A stretch of 64,000 bases of DNA from a bacterium. GTDB taxonomy: Bacteria > Pseudomonadota > Alphaproteobacteria > Caulobacterales > Hyphomonadaceae. The notes beneath the pieces are model-generated. The model did no database searches and was not told the origin of the DNA. It saw nothing but the letters and a program-made list of their open reading frames with translations. This document shows positions 8,077 to 16,437 of the stretch, in pieces; position 1 is the stretch's first letter; each line of letters begins with the position of its first letter. The stretch is from the NCBI GenBank assembly GCA_016125045.1, contig WGML01000003.1, positions 62,001-126,000 of the forward strand. Reading direction: 5' to 3'. A program made the position numbers and the translations under genes.

Positions 8077-8452
8077 AACCGGTTCAGGGTTGGCCGTGTT
8101 CCTCCGAAGACCAGCGAAGCAGAAGCAGGCGGGTACGCATCTTGAAGCGGTCTTGTGCGGCGCGGGCGATGATCGCGGTTGAGCCGTTGCAAGCGCCCTT
8201 GTCCTTGTGTAGCATCCAGATCAAGAACTCGACGGCAAGCGGCGGTCTACGGCGCACCCAGGGTTGTGTCACCCATGGTGCTGATCAGACGGGCGGCCGC
8301 CCCTGAAGCGACCAATTGAGAGTCGCCGCCAAAGAGTCGAACACCCTCCCCATCCTCCCCCGAACGTGCGGAGCCGTTGGCTCCGGACACACGATATGCG
8401 TCTGCGCCCCACCACGAGAGATGGCCGCAGGCGAGAAGGAGGAGGAAAGACC

Positions 8453-8728
8453 GTGGTCGAACGTATGGGGTCAATCGGTTCGGGGACGACCAGAGCCCGA
8501 TCCGGGCCTTTGGGAGCTGACGAGCTCGAGGGCGGGCGGGGCCTGTCGGAGAATGCCCGGGCGGCGATCACTTTCGCGCTCGCGTCCGCCACGCTGATCG
8601 GATTGGTGATTGGAGCGATCGTCGTGCTGACCGGCCCGGACGGATGGGTCACGAGAGCCGCGAACACTGCGGTCCAGGCCGAACAAACGACCGGAATGCT
8701 CATAAATTTCGCCGACAACCGGAACTGA
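8453..8728 (+). CDS. Small single-pass membrane protein, unknown function
   Basis: 91 aa from a GTG preceded by a strong GGAGGAGGAAAG about 7 bases upstream. The N-terminal 45 residues are Gly/Arg-rich and soluble. One clear transmembrane helix (AITFALASATLIGLVIGAIVVL) follows, then a short polar tail. I recognise no family. It is the first gene after the putative island edge and converges with the BLUF gene. The good ribosome site and membrane segment argue that it is real. Confidence 0.55.
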   Translation: MVERMGSIGSGTTRARSGPLGADELEGGRGLSENARAAITFALASATLIGLVIGAIVVLTGPDGWVTRAANTAVQAEQTTGMLINFADNRN

Positions 8729-8785
8729 GGAGACGGTCCGGCGGGGGAGGGGAGGCGGCGCGGGCCGTCCCCCGGACGCGACCGA

Positions 8786-9214
8786 TCAGTCGGGCCGCGC
8801 GATGATCGACGCGGTCGCCACCAGATCCTCCAGCAACGCCATGGTGGCGCGTCCGGGCGCGGAGAACGGATCGAGCCTGGCGCGCGTGAAGTATTTCAGC
8901 ATGAGGCCGGGATTCACCTTGGCGAGATTGACCTGGCCCATCGTCCACGCACCGAAACGGCGTTCAGCAATCTCCTCGTAGATCAGCAGCCGCACCTCGG
9001 TGTGCCGTTCGTCCCGCACAATGGCGTTGTAGAGATCGCAAACCTCGTCCCGGCCGCCCTCCAGTACCTGGATGAAGATGTCGCCGGAGACGCACAACAG
9101 CCCAGTTACGCCCACCGATGGGTTATTCGCGCGGGATTTTTCAAGAATTCCGTCCAGCAGCTTGCCTGACACCGCCGTGGCGGCGCGGCTGGCGTAGAGA
9201 CAGCGGACCAGCAT
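8786..9214 (-). CDS. BLUF-domain blue-light photoreceptor
   Basis: 142-aa protein consisting of one BLUF domain, which binds FAD and senses blue light through a rearranged hydrogen-bond network. Every photocycle residue known from AppA has a counterpart: Y7 (CLYASR), N31 (NNPSVGVTG), Q49 (FIQVLEG), W90 and M92 (FGAWTMG). There is no attached output domain, so it must signal through a partner protein, as short BLUF proteins do. It ends a four-gene minus-strand run, 7 bases after folE, so the photoreceptor is made together with a pterin-synthesis enzyme. Confidence 0.93.
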   Translation of the reverse strand: MLVRCLYASRAATAVSGKLLDGILEKSRANNPSVGVTGLLCVSGDIFIQVLEGGRDEVCDLYNAIVRDERHTEVRLLIYEEIAERRFGAWTMGQVNLAKVNPGLMLKYFTRARLDPFSAPGRATMALLEDLVATASIIARPD

Positions 9215-9221
9215 CAGGGCC

Positions 9222-9995
9222 TCACGGTTTAAGGTTGAGAAGGGAGAGGAATTCGCGCCGCAAGGTGTGATCCTTGAGGAACGATCCGCGCATCACGCTG
9301 TTGATCATCTTGGTGGCGTCATCCTTGACGCCGCGCCAGTGCATGCAGAAGTGGTCCGCCTCCATGACGACCGCGAGGCCGTCCGGGCGCACCTTGTCGA
9401 TCAGCAATTCGGCCATCTGGGTGATCGCCTCCTCCTGGATTTGCGGGCGCGACATGATCCATTCCGCGAGTCGGGAGTATTTGGACAGCCCGATGAGATT
9501 TGAATGCTCGTTCGGCATCAGGCCGATCCACAGCCGGCCCATGATCGGGCAGAGGTGGTGGCTGCAGGCGCTGCGGACGGTGATCGGCCCGACGATCATC
9601 AGCTCATTGAGGGATTCGGCGTTCGGAAACTCGGTGACCGGCGGCGCCTCGACATACCGGCCGCGGAACACTTCGGTGAGATACATTTTCGCGACCCGGC
9701 GGGCCGTGTCCTGGGTGTTGTGATCGCTTTCGGTGTCGATCACGAGACTTTCAAGGACGCCGCGAACCTTCCCCTCGACCTCGTCGAGCAGCGCGTCCAT
9801 TTCTCCCGCCTCGAGGAAGTCCGCGATGTTGTCGTTGGCGTGGAAGCGGCGGCCCGCCTTGCGGATCCGGTCGCGGATGCGAACGGACACGGGTGGGTTT
9901 GCGGACGTCTTTGGCGTTCGGGTTCGTTGATCCATGCCCTCTGTCGTCTCCGTTGGGATAGTGTCGTCCGGGTTGTCTGTCGGCGGCTGGGTCAT
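9222..9995 (-). CDS. folE: GTP cyclohydrolase I
   Basis: Converts GTP to 7,8-dihydroneopterin triphosphate, the first step to folate and other pterins. 257 aa; the conserved core begins near residue 60, after a longer, Thr/Pro-rich N-terminal tail than is usual. The zinc ligands are present: C144 and H147 in SACSHHLCPIMG and C217 in HFCMHWRGV. IGLSKYSRLAEW is also conserved. The chosen ATG overlaps the stop of the upstream dehydrogenase by 4 bases. Placement beside a BLUF receptor and two flavin/NAD(P) oxidoreductases suggests a dedicated pterin route rather than only housekeeping folate synthesis. Confidence 0.95.
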   Translation of the reverse strand: MTQPPTDNPDDTIPTETTEGMDQRTRTPKTSANPPVSVRIRDRIRKAGRRFHANDNIADFLEAGEMDALLDEVEGKVRGVLESLVIDTESDHNTQDTARRVAKMYLTEVFRGRYVEAPPVTEFPNAESLNELMIVGPITVRSACSHHLCPIMGRLWIGLMPNEHSNLIGLSKYSRLAEWIMSRPQIQEEAITQMAELLIDKVRPDGLAVVMEADHFCMHWRGVKDDATKMINSVMRGSFLKDHTLRREFLSLLNLKP

Positions 9996-10732
9996 GGGCT
10001 GATCTCTTCGCCGTTCCAAGCATATATGCCCCCGGAGGCGTCCGGCGTCAGCCCTTCGATCACCCGGAGGAGATGCGTCGCAGCCTCGTCGGGGGTGAAT
10101 TGACCGCCGCCGCCAGAGCTACGGCTGAAGGGGGCCGAGAGCGCGGTCGCCACCGTGCCGGGGTGGAGGGCGACGCAAACGGCGTGCGGATTGCGGCGGG
10201 CGAGCTCGATCGCGAGCGTGCGGACGATCATGTTGAGGGCGGCCTTGGAGGCGCGGTAGCTGTGCCAGCCGCCGAGCCGGTTGTCGGAGATGGAGCCCAC
10301 CCGCGCGGAGAGGGCCGCAAACACGGACTTGCGCCCCCGCGCCAGCTTCGGCAACAGGGCGCGGGCGATCATCGCCGGGCCGATGGTGTTGATCTCGAAG
10401 GCGCGCCGGAGCGCTGCGGGGTCGAGCGCGGTCCAGGATTTTTCCGGCTGCAGGCCCGGACCATGAAGCACGCCGGTCGCGACGAACACGAGGTCCACCT
10501 CTGCGTGGTCGCCGATCTGGGCCGCCGCACGCTCGATCGACGCGCCGTCCTCCAGGTCGAACTGGAAGGGCGTCACTTTCGAGGATGACGCATCGGAGGG
10601 ATTGCGGGCGCCGGAGAAAACCGCGCCGCAGCGCGCATCGGCCTCGAGCGCGCGGACAAGGGCCGATCCCACGCCGCCGCCGCCGCCGAACACAACGGCG
10701 CAATATCCGTCCCTGAGCGATGGGAGGGTCAT
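9992..10732 (-). CDS. Short-chain dehydrogenase/reductase (C-factor/sepiapterin-reductase-like)
   Basis: 246-aa Rossmann-fold oxidoreductase. It has the glycine-rich nucleotide loop FGGGGGVGSA (15-24), the strand-4 LVFVATG, the active-site S148, and the YxxxK pair Y159/K163. The Gly-rich loop is shorter than the TGxxxGIG classic, as in C-factor (CsgA)-like members. Its ATG overlaps the stop of the upstream FAD protein and its stop overlaps the folE start, so the three genes are coupled. Because it sits next to folE, a pteridine substrate is plausible, but nothing in the sequence proves it. Confidence 0.85.
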   Translation of the reverse strand: MTLPSLRDGYCAVVFGGGGGVGSALVRALEADARCGAVFSGARNPSDASSSKVTPFQFDLEDGASIERAAAQIGDHAEVDLVFVATGVLHGPGLQPEKSWTALDPAALRRAFEINTIGPAMIARALLPKLARGRKSVFAALSARVGSISDNRLGGWHSYRASKAALNMIVRTLAIELARRNPHAVCVALHPGTVATALSAPFSRSSGGGGQFTPDEAATHLLRVIEGLTPDASGGIYAWNGEEISP

Positions 10733-11751
10733 GTCAGCATCGCCTCGGCCAGCCTGCGGCCCGAGAGCCATGCGGCTTCGACGCGCGGCCCGATCCACCA
10801 GTCGCCGCAAGATCCGATCCTGCGATCAGGCGACCAACCAAAGGACTGTCCAACAGGGTGTTCAACCCGCGCATAGCGCCAGCGATGGGCTGCAAGATAG
10901 GTCGGAGGATCGGTGTGCGGCATGAAGGCGCGCGCTGCTTCCAGCAGGGTCTCGCCGATCTTCGCGGCGTCCTCCACAAGATGGAGCCGCGACCACTCCG
11001 CCGAAGCATGAATCACCCAGCAGTCGAGGGCCGTTGGGCCGGAAGGTCGTGCGTGTTTTCCGCTGTCGTGCGCAAGCCAAGCGATCGGGGAGCCGTTTGT
11101 TGGCGCTCTTGAGTAGCCATCCGGGCGCGGTGGGGACGGGGCGGTTGCGGCGTCCGCCGACCGCTGAGCTGTGAACCCTGCGAGGACGGCCCAGCACGGC
11201 GCCATTCGCGCGGTTGCGGCGAGCCCGGCGAGATCTGGCGCGGCGTCGCCGAGAAGCGCCAGCGTCTGTTCGGGCGGCGCGGCGAGGACGATGTCGGAGA
11301 ACGGGCCCTCCGCGGCGATCCTTTGGTCCGCTCGCTCGACGGAAAGGGTCCAGCCGTCCGCACGGCGGTCGATGGACGCGACACGGGCCGCGCACTCGAT
11401 GTCGAGCCCGGCGGCGAGCGCCTTCGGAAACGCGCTCATCGAGGGCGAGCCGACCCAGGCGGGTTCAGCGCCCGACGCTGCACCCGGCGGCGACCACTCG
11501 GCGACCGCCTGCCGGTCGATCATTGCGGAGATGAGGGATGTGAAGTCGGGGTCGCGCGCCGTGACATACTGGGCCCCGTGATCAAACTGCGCGACGCCGG
11601 AGGGGAGGTTGACCCGGCGGGTGCTGACCCGGCCGCCGGGCGATCTACCCTTGTCGAAAACGCGTACAGAGACGCGAGCGGAGGTCAGCCGCTGAGCGCA
11701 TGCAAGGCCGGCGACGCCGGCGCCAATGATCGCGATGGATCGAACGGTCAT
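10729..11751 (-). CDS. FAD/NAD(P)-dependent oxidoreductase, renalase-like
   Basis: 340-aa flavoprotein starting with a dinucleotide-binding motif IAIIGAGVAGLACAQRL, then GRSPGGRVSTRR, the second FAD contact typical of amine-oxidase/renalase-like proteins. The C-terminus GSCGDWWIGPRVEAAWLSG is the usual FAD-closing motif. It is the first gene of the minus-strand operon (FAD protein, dehydrogenase, folE, BLUF). Its start codon lies essentially on top of a possible start of the divergent DCC protein, so one of the two genes probably begins further in. The substrate is unknown. Confidence 0.87.
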   Translation of the reverse strand: MTVRSIAIIGAGVAGLACAQRLTSARVSVRVFDKGRSPGGRVSTRRVNLPSGVAQFDHGAQYVTARDPDFTSLISAMIDRQAVAEWSPPGAASGAEPAWVGSPSMSAFPKALAAGLDIECAARVASIDRRADGWTLSVERADQRIAAEGPFSDIVLAAPPEQTLALLGDAAPDLAGLAATARMAPCWAVLAGFTAQRSADAATAPSPPRPDGYSRAPTNGSPIAWLAHDSGKHARPSGPTALDCWVIHASAEWSRLHLVEDAAKIGETLLEAARAFMPHTDPPTYLAAHRWRYARVEHPVGQSFGWSPDRRIGSCGDWWIGPRVEAAWLSGRRLAEAMLT

Positions 11752-12193
11752 GAAGTCCGATACGCGCACGTCTGCAAGTCGGCTCTCCAAGGGAGAAGCG
11801 GCATCTCGACCCACCCTGGCGGCCGAGGGTCGGGTGATTGTGTGGTTCGACGGCAGTTGCCCGTTGTGCGCACGAGAGATCGCGATGTTCAGAAAGCTCG
11901 ACCGCCGGGGTGCGATCGATTTTCTGGATGTGAGCGCGCCCATTTCGGTGTGCCCGATCGACCGACGGGAGTTGATGCGCCGCTTTCACGCCCAGGAACC
12001 CGGCGAGCCGGTCGTTTCCGGCGCCGCCGCCTTTGTGGTGATGTGGCGGGCGACGCCCTTGCTGCGGCCGTTCGGCGAGGCGCCCCGGTGGCCTCCGCTG
12101 CTTTGGGTGCTGGAACGCGTCTACACAGCGTTTCTGGTCGTCCGGCCGGGTTTTCAGGCCGCGGCGCGGGCTTTGGTCCGCCGGCGAGCTTGA
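11750..12193 (+). CDS. DCC/DUF393 thiol-disulfide family protein
   Basis: Small protein of the DCC (DUF393) family, defined by the N-terminal DGSCPLC motif; here C37 and C40 would be the redox pair of a thioredoxin-like fold. The end (LLWVLERVYTAFLVVRPGF) also fits. Start uncertain: ATG 11750 would leave no space for a promoter opposite the divergent flavoprotein, whereas GTG 11834, with a GAGGG just before it, starts closer to the conserved motif and leaves an 83-base intergenic gap. Members often neighbour photolyase or flavoprotein genes. Its precise role is not known. Confidence 0.8.
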   Translation: MKSDTRTSASRLSKGEAASRPTLAAEGRVIVWFDGSCPLCAREIAMFRKLDRRGAIDFLDVSAPISVCPIDRRELMRRFHAQEPGEPVVSGAAAFVVMWRATPLLRPFGEAPRWPPLLWVLERVYTAFLVVRPGFQAAARALVRRRA

Positions 12194-12277
12194 TCCTGAC
12201 CGTTGAATGGTCGAACAACGCAGGTTGAGCGCGAGCGCCCGGCCGGACGCGCGTCGCCACGCAAATGCGAGGGTTGT

Positions 12278-12892
12278 GTGACCATTCACTATCACAACGG
12301 TGATCTTCCCGCCGAAGTTCGTATTGGGTCGTCGGTCGCCGTCGACACCGAAGCGATGGGTCTTAACCCTAATCGCGACGCCCTCTGTGTCGTGCAATTG
12401 TCGTCCGGCGATGGCGATGCTCACGTCGTTCGGCTGAACCGGCCGGCTTATGACTGTCCGAACCTCAAGGCGCTGCTTGTCCGACCGGATGTGACCAAGA
12501 TCTTTCACTTCGCGCGGTTCGACATCGCGATGCTGAAGCATTGGCTGGGAGTCGATTGCGGCCCGGTCTATTGCACCAAGATCGCCTCCCGCCTCGCCCG
12601 GACCTACACGGACCGTCACGGCCTCAAGGATCTCGCCCGCGAACTCGTGAGCGTCGACATGTCGAAGGCTCAGCAGAGCTCCGACTGGGGCGCGGACGAG
12701 CTGTCCGAGGCGCAGCTCTCCTACGCCGCCTCCGATGTTCTGCACCTGCATGACATCCGCGCCCGGCTCGATGCGATGCTGGAGCGGGAAGGGCGGACGC
12801 ACCTCGCCGAGGCGTGTTTCGGCTTCCTGCCGGTGCGCGTGGAGCTTGACCTCGCCGGCTGGGCGGCGGAGGACATTTTCGCTCATTCATGA
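12278..12892 (+). CDS. rnd: Ribonuclease D-like 3'-5' exonuclease
   Basis: 204-aa DEDDy-type 3'-5' exonuclease with only the catalytic domain; full-length RNase D (about 375 aa) also has HRDC domains, absent here, as in many short alphaproteobacterial forms. The metal-binding and catalytic residues are D23/E25 (VDTEAMG), D82 (FHFARFDIAML) and Y149...D153 (YAASDVLHLHD). The GTG start is preceded by GAGGG 4 bases upstream. It probably acts in RNA 3' processing. It stands alone before lptC. Confidence 0.88.
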   Translation: MTIHYHNGDLPAEVRIGSSVAVDTEAMGLNPNRDALCVVQLSSGDGDAHVVRLNRPAYDCPNLKALLVRPDVTKIFHFARFDIAMLKHWLGVDCGPVYCTKIASRLARTYTDRHGLKDLARELVSVDMSKAQQSSDWGADELSEAQLSYAASDVLHLHDIRARLDAMLEREGRTHLAEACFGFLPVRVELDLAGWAAEDIFAHS

Positions 12893-13038
12893 GACGGGGC
12901 GGCGGATCGGGCGGCCATGCAGTTAGGGCGTCAGCGGACCGTCGCGCCGGTCCGTCCGCCGTCTAGCGTTCTCGGACGCAGTGTGTGCAATGATCGCGGA
13001 GCGCCCGAGAGGGTGAGGGTTTTCGAACCGGGTGAGAG

Positions 13039-13686
13039 ATGAACGCCGACGTCGCCAGAGCGGGGGAATTGTGGGAGCCGCGCCGCGCGCTCTCGCTGTC
13101 GCAGGCGCGACGGCGGACCGATCTCGTGCATCTCCTGCGCGCGCTTTTCACGATTGGAGCCGCGACGGCGGCGGGGATCCTGATCGGCTTCGTCGTGGCG
13201 AGCATCGCCACGTCCGGCCAGGTCCGAGCCGATGTGCCGGCGGTGGGCGTGACGATGCTCAACCCGCGTTTCGACGGTGCAAACAGCTCCGGCGAAGCCT
13301 ATGTCGTGACCGCCGACACGGCGCGCCGCCGACGGGAAAATGTGAGCATCGTCGATCTGGTCAATCCGAGGCTTCAGACCGGCGATCAGACCACGGTGGT
13401 GTCGCGCGAGGGCGTCTATGACCGCGATCTGCAGGTGCTCGATCTCAAGGACGATGTCATCCTGACGGACGCCTCAGGCTATGAGTTCCGGACAACCACG
13501 GCCCGGATGTTCATCCGCGAGAACCGGATCGAGGGATCCGTGCCCCTGCGCGGCGTCGGCCCCATTGGCGAGGTCGTCGGCGACACGTATGAAGTGAGCG
13601 ACGGGGGCAACAGGATCGTGTTGCAGGGCAATGTGTGGTCACGCATCGACCCCGACGCCCGGAAATCGGATAAGGGTGCGCGATGA
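13039..13686 (+). CDS. lptC: LPS export protein LptC
   Basis: 215-aa bitopic inner-membrane protein of the Lpt bridge that takes lipopolysaccharide from LptB2FG and passes it to LptA. One transmembrane helix (about 35-58, IGAATAAGILIGFVVASI) is followed by a periplasmic beta-jellyroll region with the LptC pattern: NPRFDG near the start, then repeated strands such as VSREGVYDRDLQVLDL. The stop overlaps an ATG in the lptA frame (ATGA), although the true lptA start is probably further on. It leads the lptC-lptA-lptB run. Confidence 0.9.
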   Translation: MNADVARAGELWEPRRALSLSQARRRTDLVHLLRALFTIGAATAAGILIGFVVASIATSGQVRADVPAVGVTMLNPRFDGANSSGEAYVVTADTARRRRENVSIVDLVNPRLQTGDQTTVVSREGVYDRDLQVLDLKDDVILTDASGYEFRTTTARMFIRENRIEGSVPLRGVGPIGEVVGDTYEVSDGGNRIVLQGNVWSRIDPDARKSDKGAR

Positions 13687-13763
13687 GGCGGGGGATGTTT
13701 GCCGCCGAACCGGGTATCGTCGGGGCGCGGCTCTGGTCGGCAGGGCCGACGAAGGGAGATCAG

Positions 13764-14363
13764 ATGAACGGCGGAACAGTCGATCGGCGGCGGACTGGAC
13801 GCGGGTTTGGCGCGCGCCTGACCGCGGTTTCGCTGATGGTCTGCGGCGCGGTGGCGGTCGCGGCGACCGCGCATGCGCAGCTTGGTTCCGGCGGCGGTCC
13901 GATCGAGATCAAGGCGGACCGGCTGGAAGTCCTCGATGCGGAGCGGCGGGCGGTCTATTCGGGCAATGTCGACGCCTCGCAAGGAGAGACCCGCCTGAGG
14001 TCGGAGCGGCTGATCATCGAGTTCGATCCACCAGCGCAGGGCGCGACGTCCACGAGCGGGCTCGGCAGCGGCTTCGGCGAGGTTCGCAAGCTGATCGCCG
14101 AACAGCAGGTCTTCTACATCACCCCCGGCGAGCGGGTGAGGGGTGACCGCGCCGAATATGACTACGTCGCCGACACGATCACGCTGACGGGTGATGTGGT
14201 GCTGTCGCGCGGGGAGGACGGCGTGATCAACGGCACCCGGCTCGTTCTTGAGGTTGGGTCGGGGAGAGCCACGGTGACGTCGGAGGGCAAGCCCGTGTTC
14301 AGCATCCTGACGCCGAAGGAACGCCCGGCGGAAGAGCGCGACGGCGGCGCACCGACGCGTTGA
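13764..14363 (+). CDS. lptA: Periplasmic LPS-binding protein LptA
   Basis: Periplasmic bridge protein for lipopolysaccharide transport, 199 aa from the ATG with GGGAG 5 bases upstream. The frame runs back to an ATG overlapping lptC at 13683, but that extension has no signal-peptide character. The signal peptide (residues about 20-40) ends AATAHA before the mature protein. The OstA_N domain follows: PIEIKADRLEVLDAERRAVYSGNV, then the YVADTITLTGDVVLSRGE strands. It sits between lptC and lptB. Confidence 0.9.
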   Translation: MNGGTVDRRRTGRGFGARLTAVSLMVCGAVAVAATAHAQLGSGGGPIEIKADRLEVLDAERRAVYSGNVDASQGETRLRSERLIIEFDPPAQGATSTSGLGSGFGEVRKLIAEQQVFYITPGERVRGDRAEYDYVADTITLTGDVVLSRGEDGVINGTRLVLEVGSGRATVTSEGKPVFSILTPKERPAEERDGGAPTR

Positions 14364-14432
14364 GCGCCAACGGATGTTCGTGCGACACGATCCGCGCGGC
14401 GTCGAACCAAACAAGGGAACGGGCTGAAGACA

Positions 14433-15218
14433 GTGGCAGACACCGGCCGGCGCGAGAGTGAAAGCGGGGAGATCGCCGCGGCTGCGGCGGGGGCCGCCGG
14501 CGAATTGCGCGCGGTCGCGCTCGCCAAGGCGTTCAAGCGGCGCCAGGTCGTGAAGGATGTCAGCCTGGCGCTGAAGCGGGGCGAGATCGTCGGACTTCTG
14601 GGGCCGAACGGCGCCGGAAAAACCACCTGTTTCTACATGATCATGGGGCTGATCTCGGTCGACAGCGGACGCGTCGAGATCGACGGTGCGGATGTGACCC
14701 ACTTGCCGATGTATCAGCGGGCGCGGCTCGGCGTCGGTTATCTGCCGCAGGAATCATCGATCTTTCGCGGGATGTCGGTCGAGGAGAATGTTCTGGCGGT
14801 CGCCGAAATGACCGAAAAGTCGAAACCGCGCCAGCGCGAGCTCACCGAATCCCTGCTCGAGGAATTGCAGATCACCCACCTCGCCAAGCAGAACGCGAAC
14901 TCCCTGTCGGGAGGTGAGCGGCGGCGGTGCGAGATTGCTCGGGCGCTCGCCTCGCGACCTCATTTCATGCTGCTCGATGAACCGTTCACGGGCATCGACC
15001 CGCTCGCGGTGGCGGATATCTCGGACCTGGTTCGGTATCTGAAGGGACGCGGGCTTGGCGTCCTGATCACCGACCACCAGGTGCGCGAGACGCTGGAGAT
15101 CGTCGACCGGGCGTCGATCATCTATGACGGATCGGTGCTGTTCGAGGGGCGGCCGGATGAAATCCTCTCAAACGAGGATGTGCGGCGCGTCTATCTCGGC
15201 GCGCGGTTCGAAGCCTAG
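14433..15218 (+). CDS. lptB: LPS export ABC transporter ATPase LptB
   Basis: 261-aa cytoplasmic ATPase that powers lipopolysaccharide extraction with LptFG, which are not in this window. Walker A GPNGAGKTT (57-65), Q-loop GYLPQESSIFRGM, signature LSGGERRR, Walker B MLLDEPFTGIDP and the switch His in LITDHQVRETL are all present and match LptB closely. The first 24 residues are a low-complexity Ala/Glu extension, so the GTG start may be slightly upstream of the true one. Its 3' end overlaps the convergent mscS gene by 4 bases. Confidence 0.95.
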   Translation: MADTGRRESESGEIAAAAAGAAGELRAVALAKAFKRRQVVKDVSLALKRGEIVGLLGPNGAGKTTCFYMIMGLISVDSGRVEIDGADVTHLPMYQRARLGVGYLPQESSIFRGMSVEENVLAVAEMTEKSKPRQRELTESLLEELQITHLAKQNANSLSGGERRRCEIARALASRPHFMLLDEPFTGIDPLAVADISDLVRYLKGRGLGVLITDHQVRETLEIVDRASIIYDGSVLFEGRPDEILSNEDVRRVYLGARFEA

Positions 15219-16216
15219 GTTTCGACTTCTTCTTTCTTTCCGCCGACCTGGCGGATTTCGGCGGCCGCGTCATTGTCCTCCGGGTCTGGTGATCGCTCCG
15301 CCGGGCGCGGCGCGGCGGTCGGCGGAGCAAGGCTCAGACTGCTCGCCCCGTCGTCTCCCTCGCGCCCGAAGACGGCCCGCAGCCGGATGTCGCGCTGCGG
15401 ATAGGGCGTTTCGATCCCATAGCGGCGAAGGGCGTCGTCGATCGCCCACATATAGGCCGCCATCATCGCTCCGGGGCGCTTGACCGCTTCGAGGGTCGGC
15501 CAGACGACGAGTTCGAAATTCATGGCGGATTCGCCATAGCTGACGAGCCAGACCTGCGTGCGACGGTTGGCGTTGTCCGGCAGGGTCGAGGGGACGGCCT
15601 GCGCCGCTTCGAGCGCGGCCTGGCGCACCTTTTCCTTGTCGCTGCCGAGGGCGACGGGGAAGGGGACGTGGACCCGTCTCGTCGCGCGGCTGCGGGTCCA
15701 GTTGATCATCCGCCCCGTGAGCAGCATCGAGTTCGGCACGACGATGTGGACGTTGTCGTTGGTCTTGATCGTGGTGGCGCGGGCCCGGATGGCGAGGATT
15801 TCGCCATTGGTCGAGGCGTCGAGCTCGATGAAGTCGCCGACTTCGAGGCTGTCTTCGAGCAGGAGGACGATGCCGGAAAAAAAGTCCTTCACGATGTCCT
15901 GCAGGCCGAGGCCGACGCCGACGCCGAGGGCGCCTGCAAACAGGGTGAGGCTCGACAGGTCGATGCCCAGAGCCGAGCCCGCCGCGATCAGCCCGACGAG
16001 GACAATGATGTAGCGTCCGAACTGGCCGGCGACGTAGAGCGCGCTGCCGCCTTCGGGCGCGACGCGGCCGCGCAGGCGGTCAAGGCCGCTGCGGAAGAGG
16101 CGCGACACCGCGAGCGCGACGGCGAAGAGGGCGATGGCGGTGAGCACGCCGCCGACGGTTACGGACCGCTGCGCGAGCTTGATCAGCTCGAAATTCAGAA
16201 ACTCTGAAAAATCCAT
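15215..16216 (-). CDS. mscS: Small-conductance mechanosensitive channel, MscS family
   Basis: 333-aa membrane channel that opens under tension to release solutes on osmotic downshift. Three transmembrane helices occupy about 20-120; the pore helix shows the Gly/Ala pattern FAGALGVGVGLGLQDIVKDF. The beta domain follows with LLEDSLEVGDFIEL and the VPNSMLL motif. The C-terminal 50 residues are a disordered Pro/Glu/Asp tail. It lies on the minus strand between lptB and rpoN, interrupting a block that is usually continuous in alphaproteobacteria. Confidence 0.92.
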   Translation of the reverse strand: MDFSEFLNFELIKLAQRSVTVGGVLTAIALFAVALAVSRLFRSGLDRLRGRVAPEGGSALYVAGQFGRYIIVLVGLIAAGSALGIDLSSLTLFAGALGVGVGLGLQDIVKDFFSGIVLLLEDSLEVGDFIELDASTNGEILAIRARATTIKTNDNVHIVVPNSMLLTGRMINWTRSRATRRVHVPFPVALGSDKEKVRQAALEAAQAVPSTLPDNANRRTQVWLVSYGESAMNFELVVWPTLEAVKRPGAMMAAYMWAIDDALRRYGIETPYPQRDIRLRAVFGREGDDGASSLSLAPPTAAPRPAERSPDPEDNDAAAEIRQVGGKKEEVET

Positions 16217-16437
16217 CGTGCGGGCGCTCGCGGCGGGAGTCGATCCGCCCCAGCTTATGCGCGCGCCGGGCGATTTCGCAAAGCGGAGTTGGGCGGGAGA
16301 AAATTTGCTGTTCTTGGCTACATCTATATCGTCGCCGATGAGATAAAATTAATGCGCTCGGGTTAAGCAAGAGCCTGTTCGAAGGAGGAACAGGCGTTCC
16401 GGGTGTCCACCCGGCGCGAAGTCAGCGGGAGTTGGAC

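Larger units (their letters stand above)
7827..8452. other. Non-coding AT-rich island edge
   Basis: 626 bases after hsdM without a convincing gene. The first 230 bases are much more AT-rich than the rest of the window and carry the TATGGTAC repeats and the tRNA-3'-end-like segment listed separately. The remainder (8080-8450) returns to high GC. It includes a minus-strand frame of about 60 codons ending near 8084 with no family I recognise, possibly a worn remnant of a mobile-element gene. Confidence 0.5.

Noticed and set aside
8084-8272. Minus-strand frame of 62 codons as a transposase fragment
   Set aside because: No transposase motif could be recognised; left as an unassigned possible remnant.
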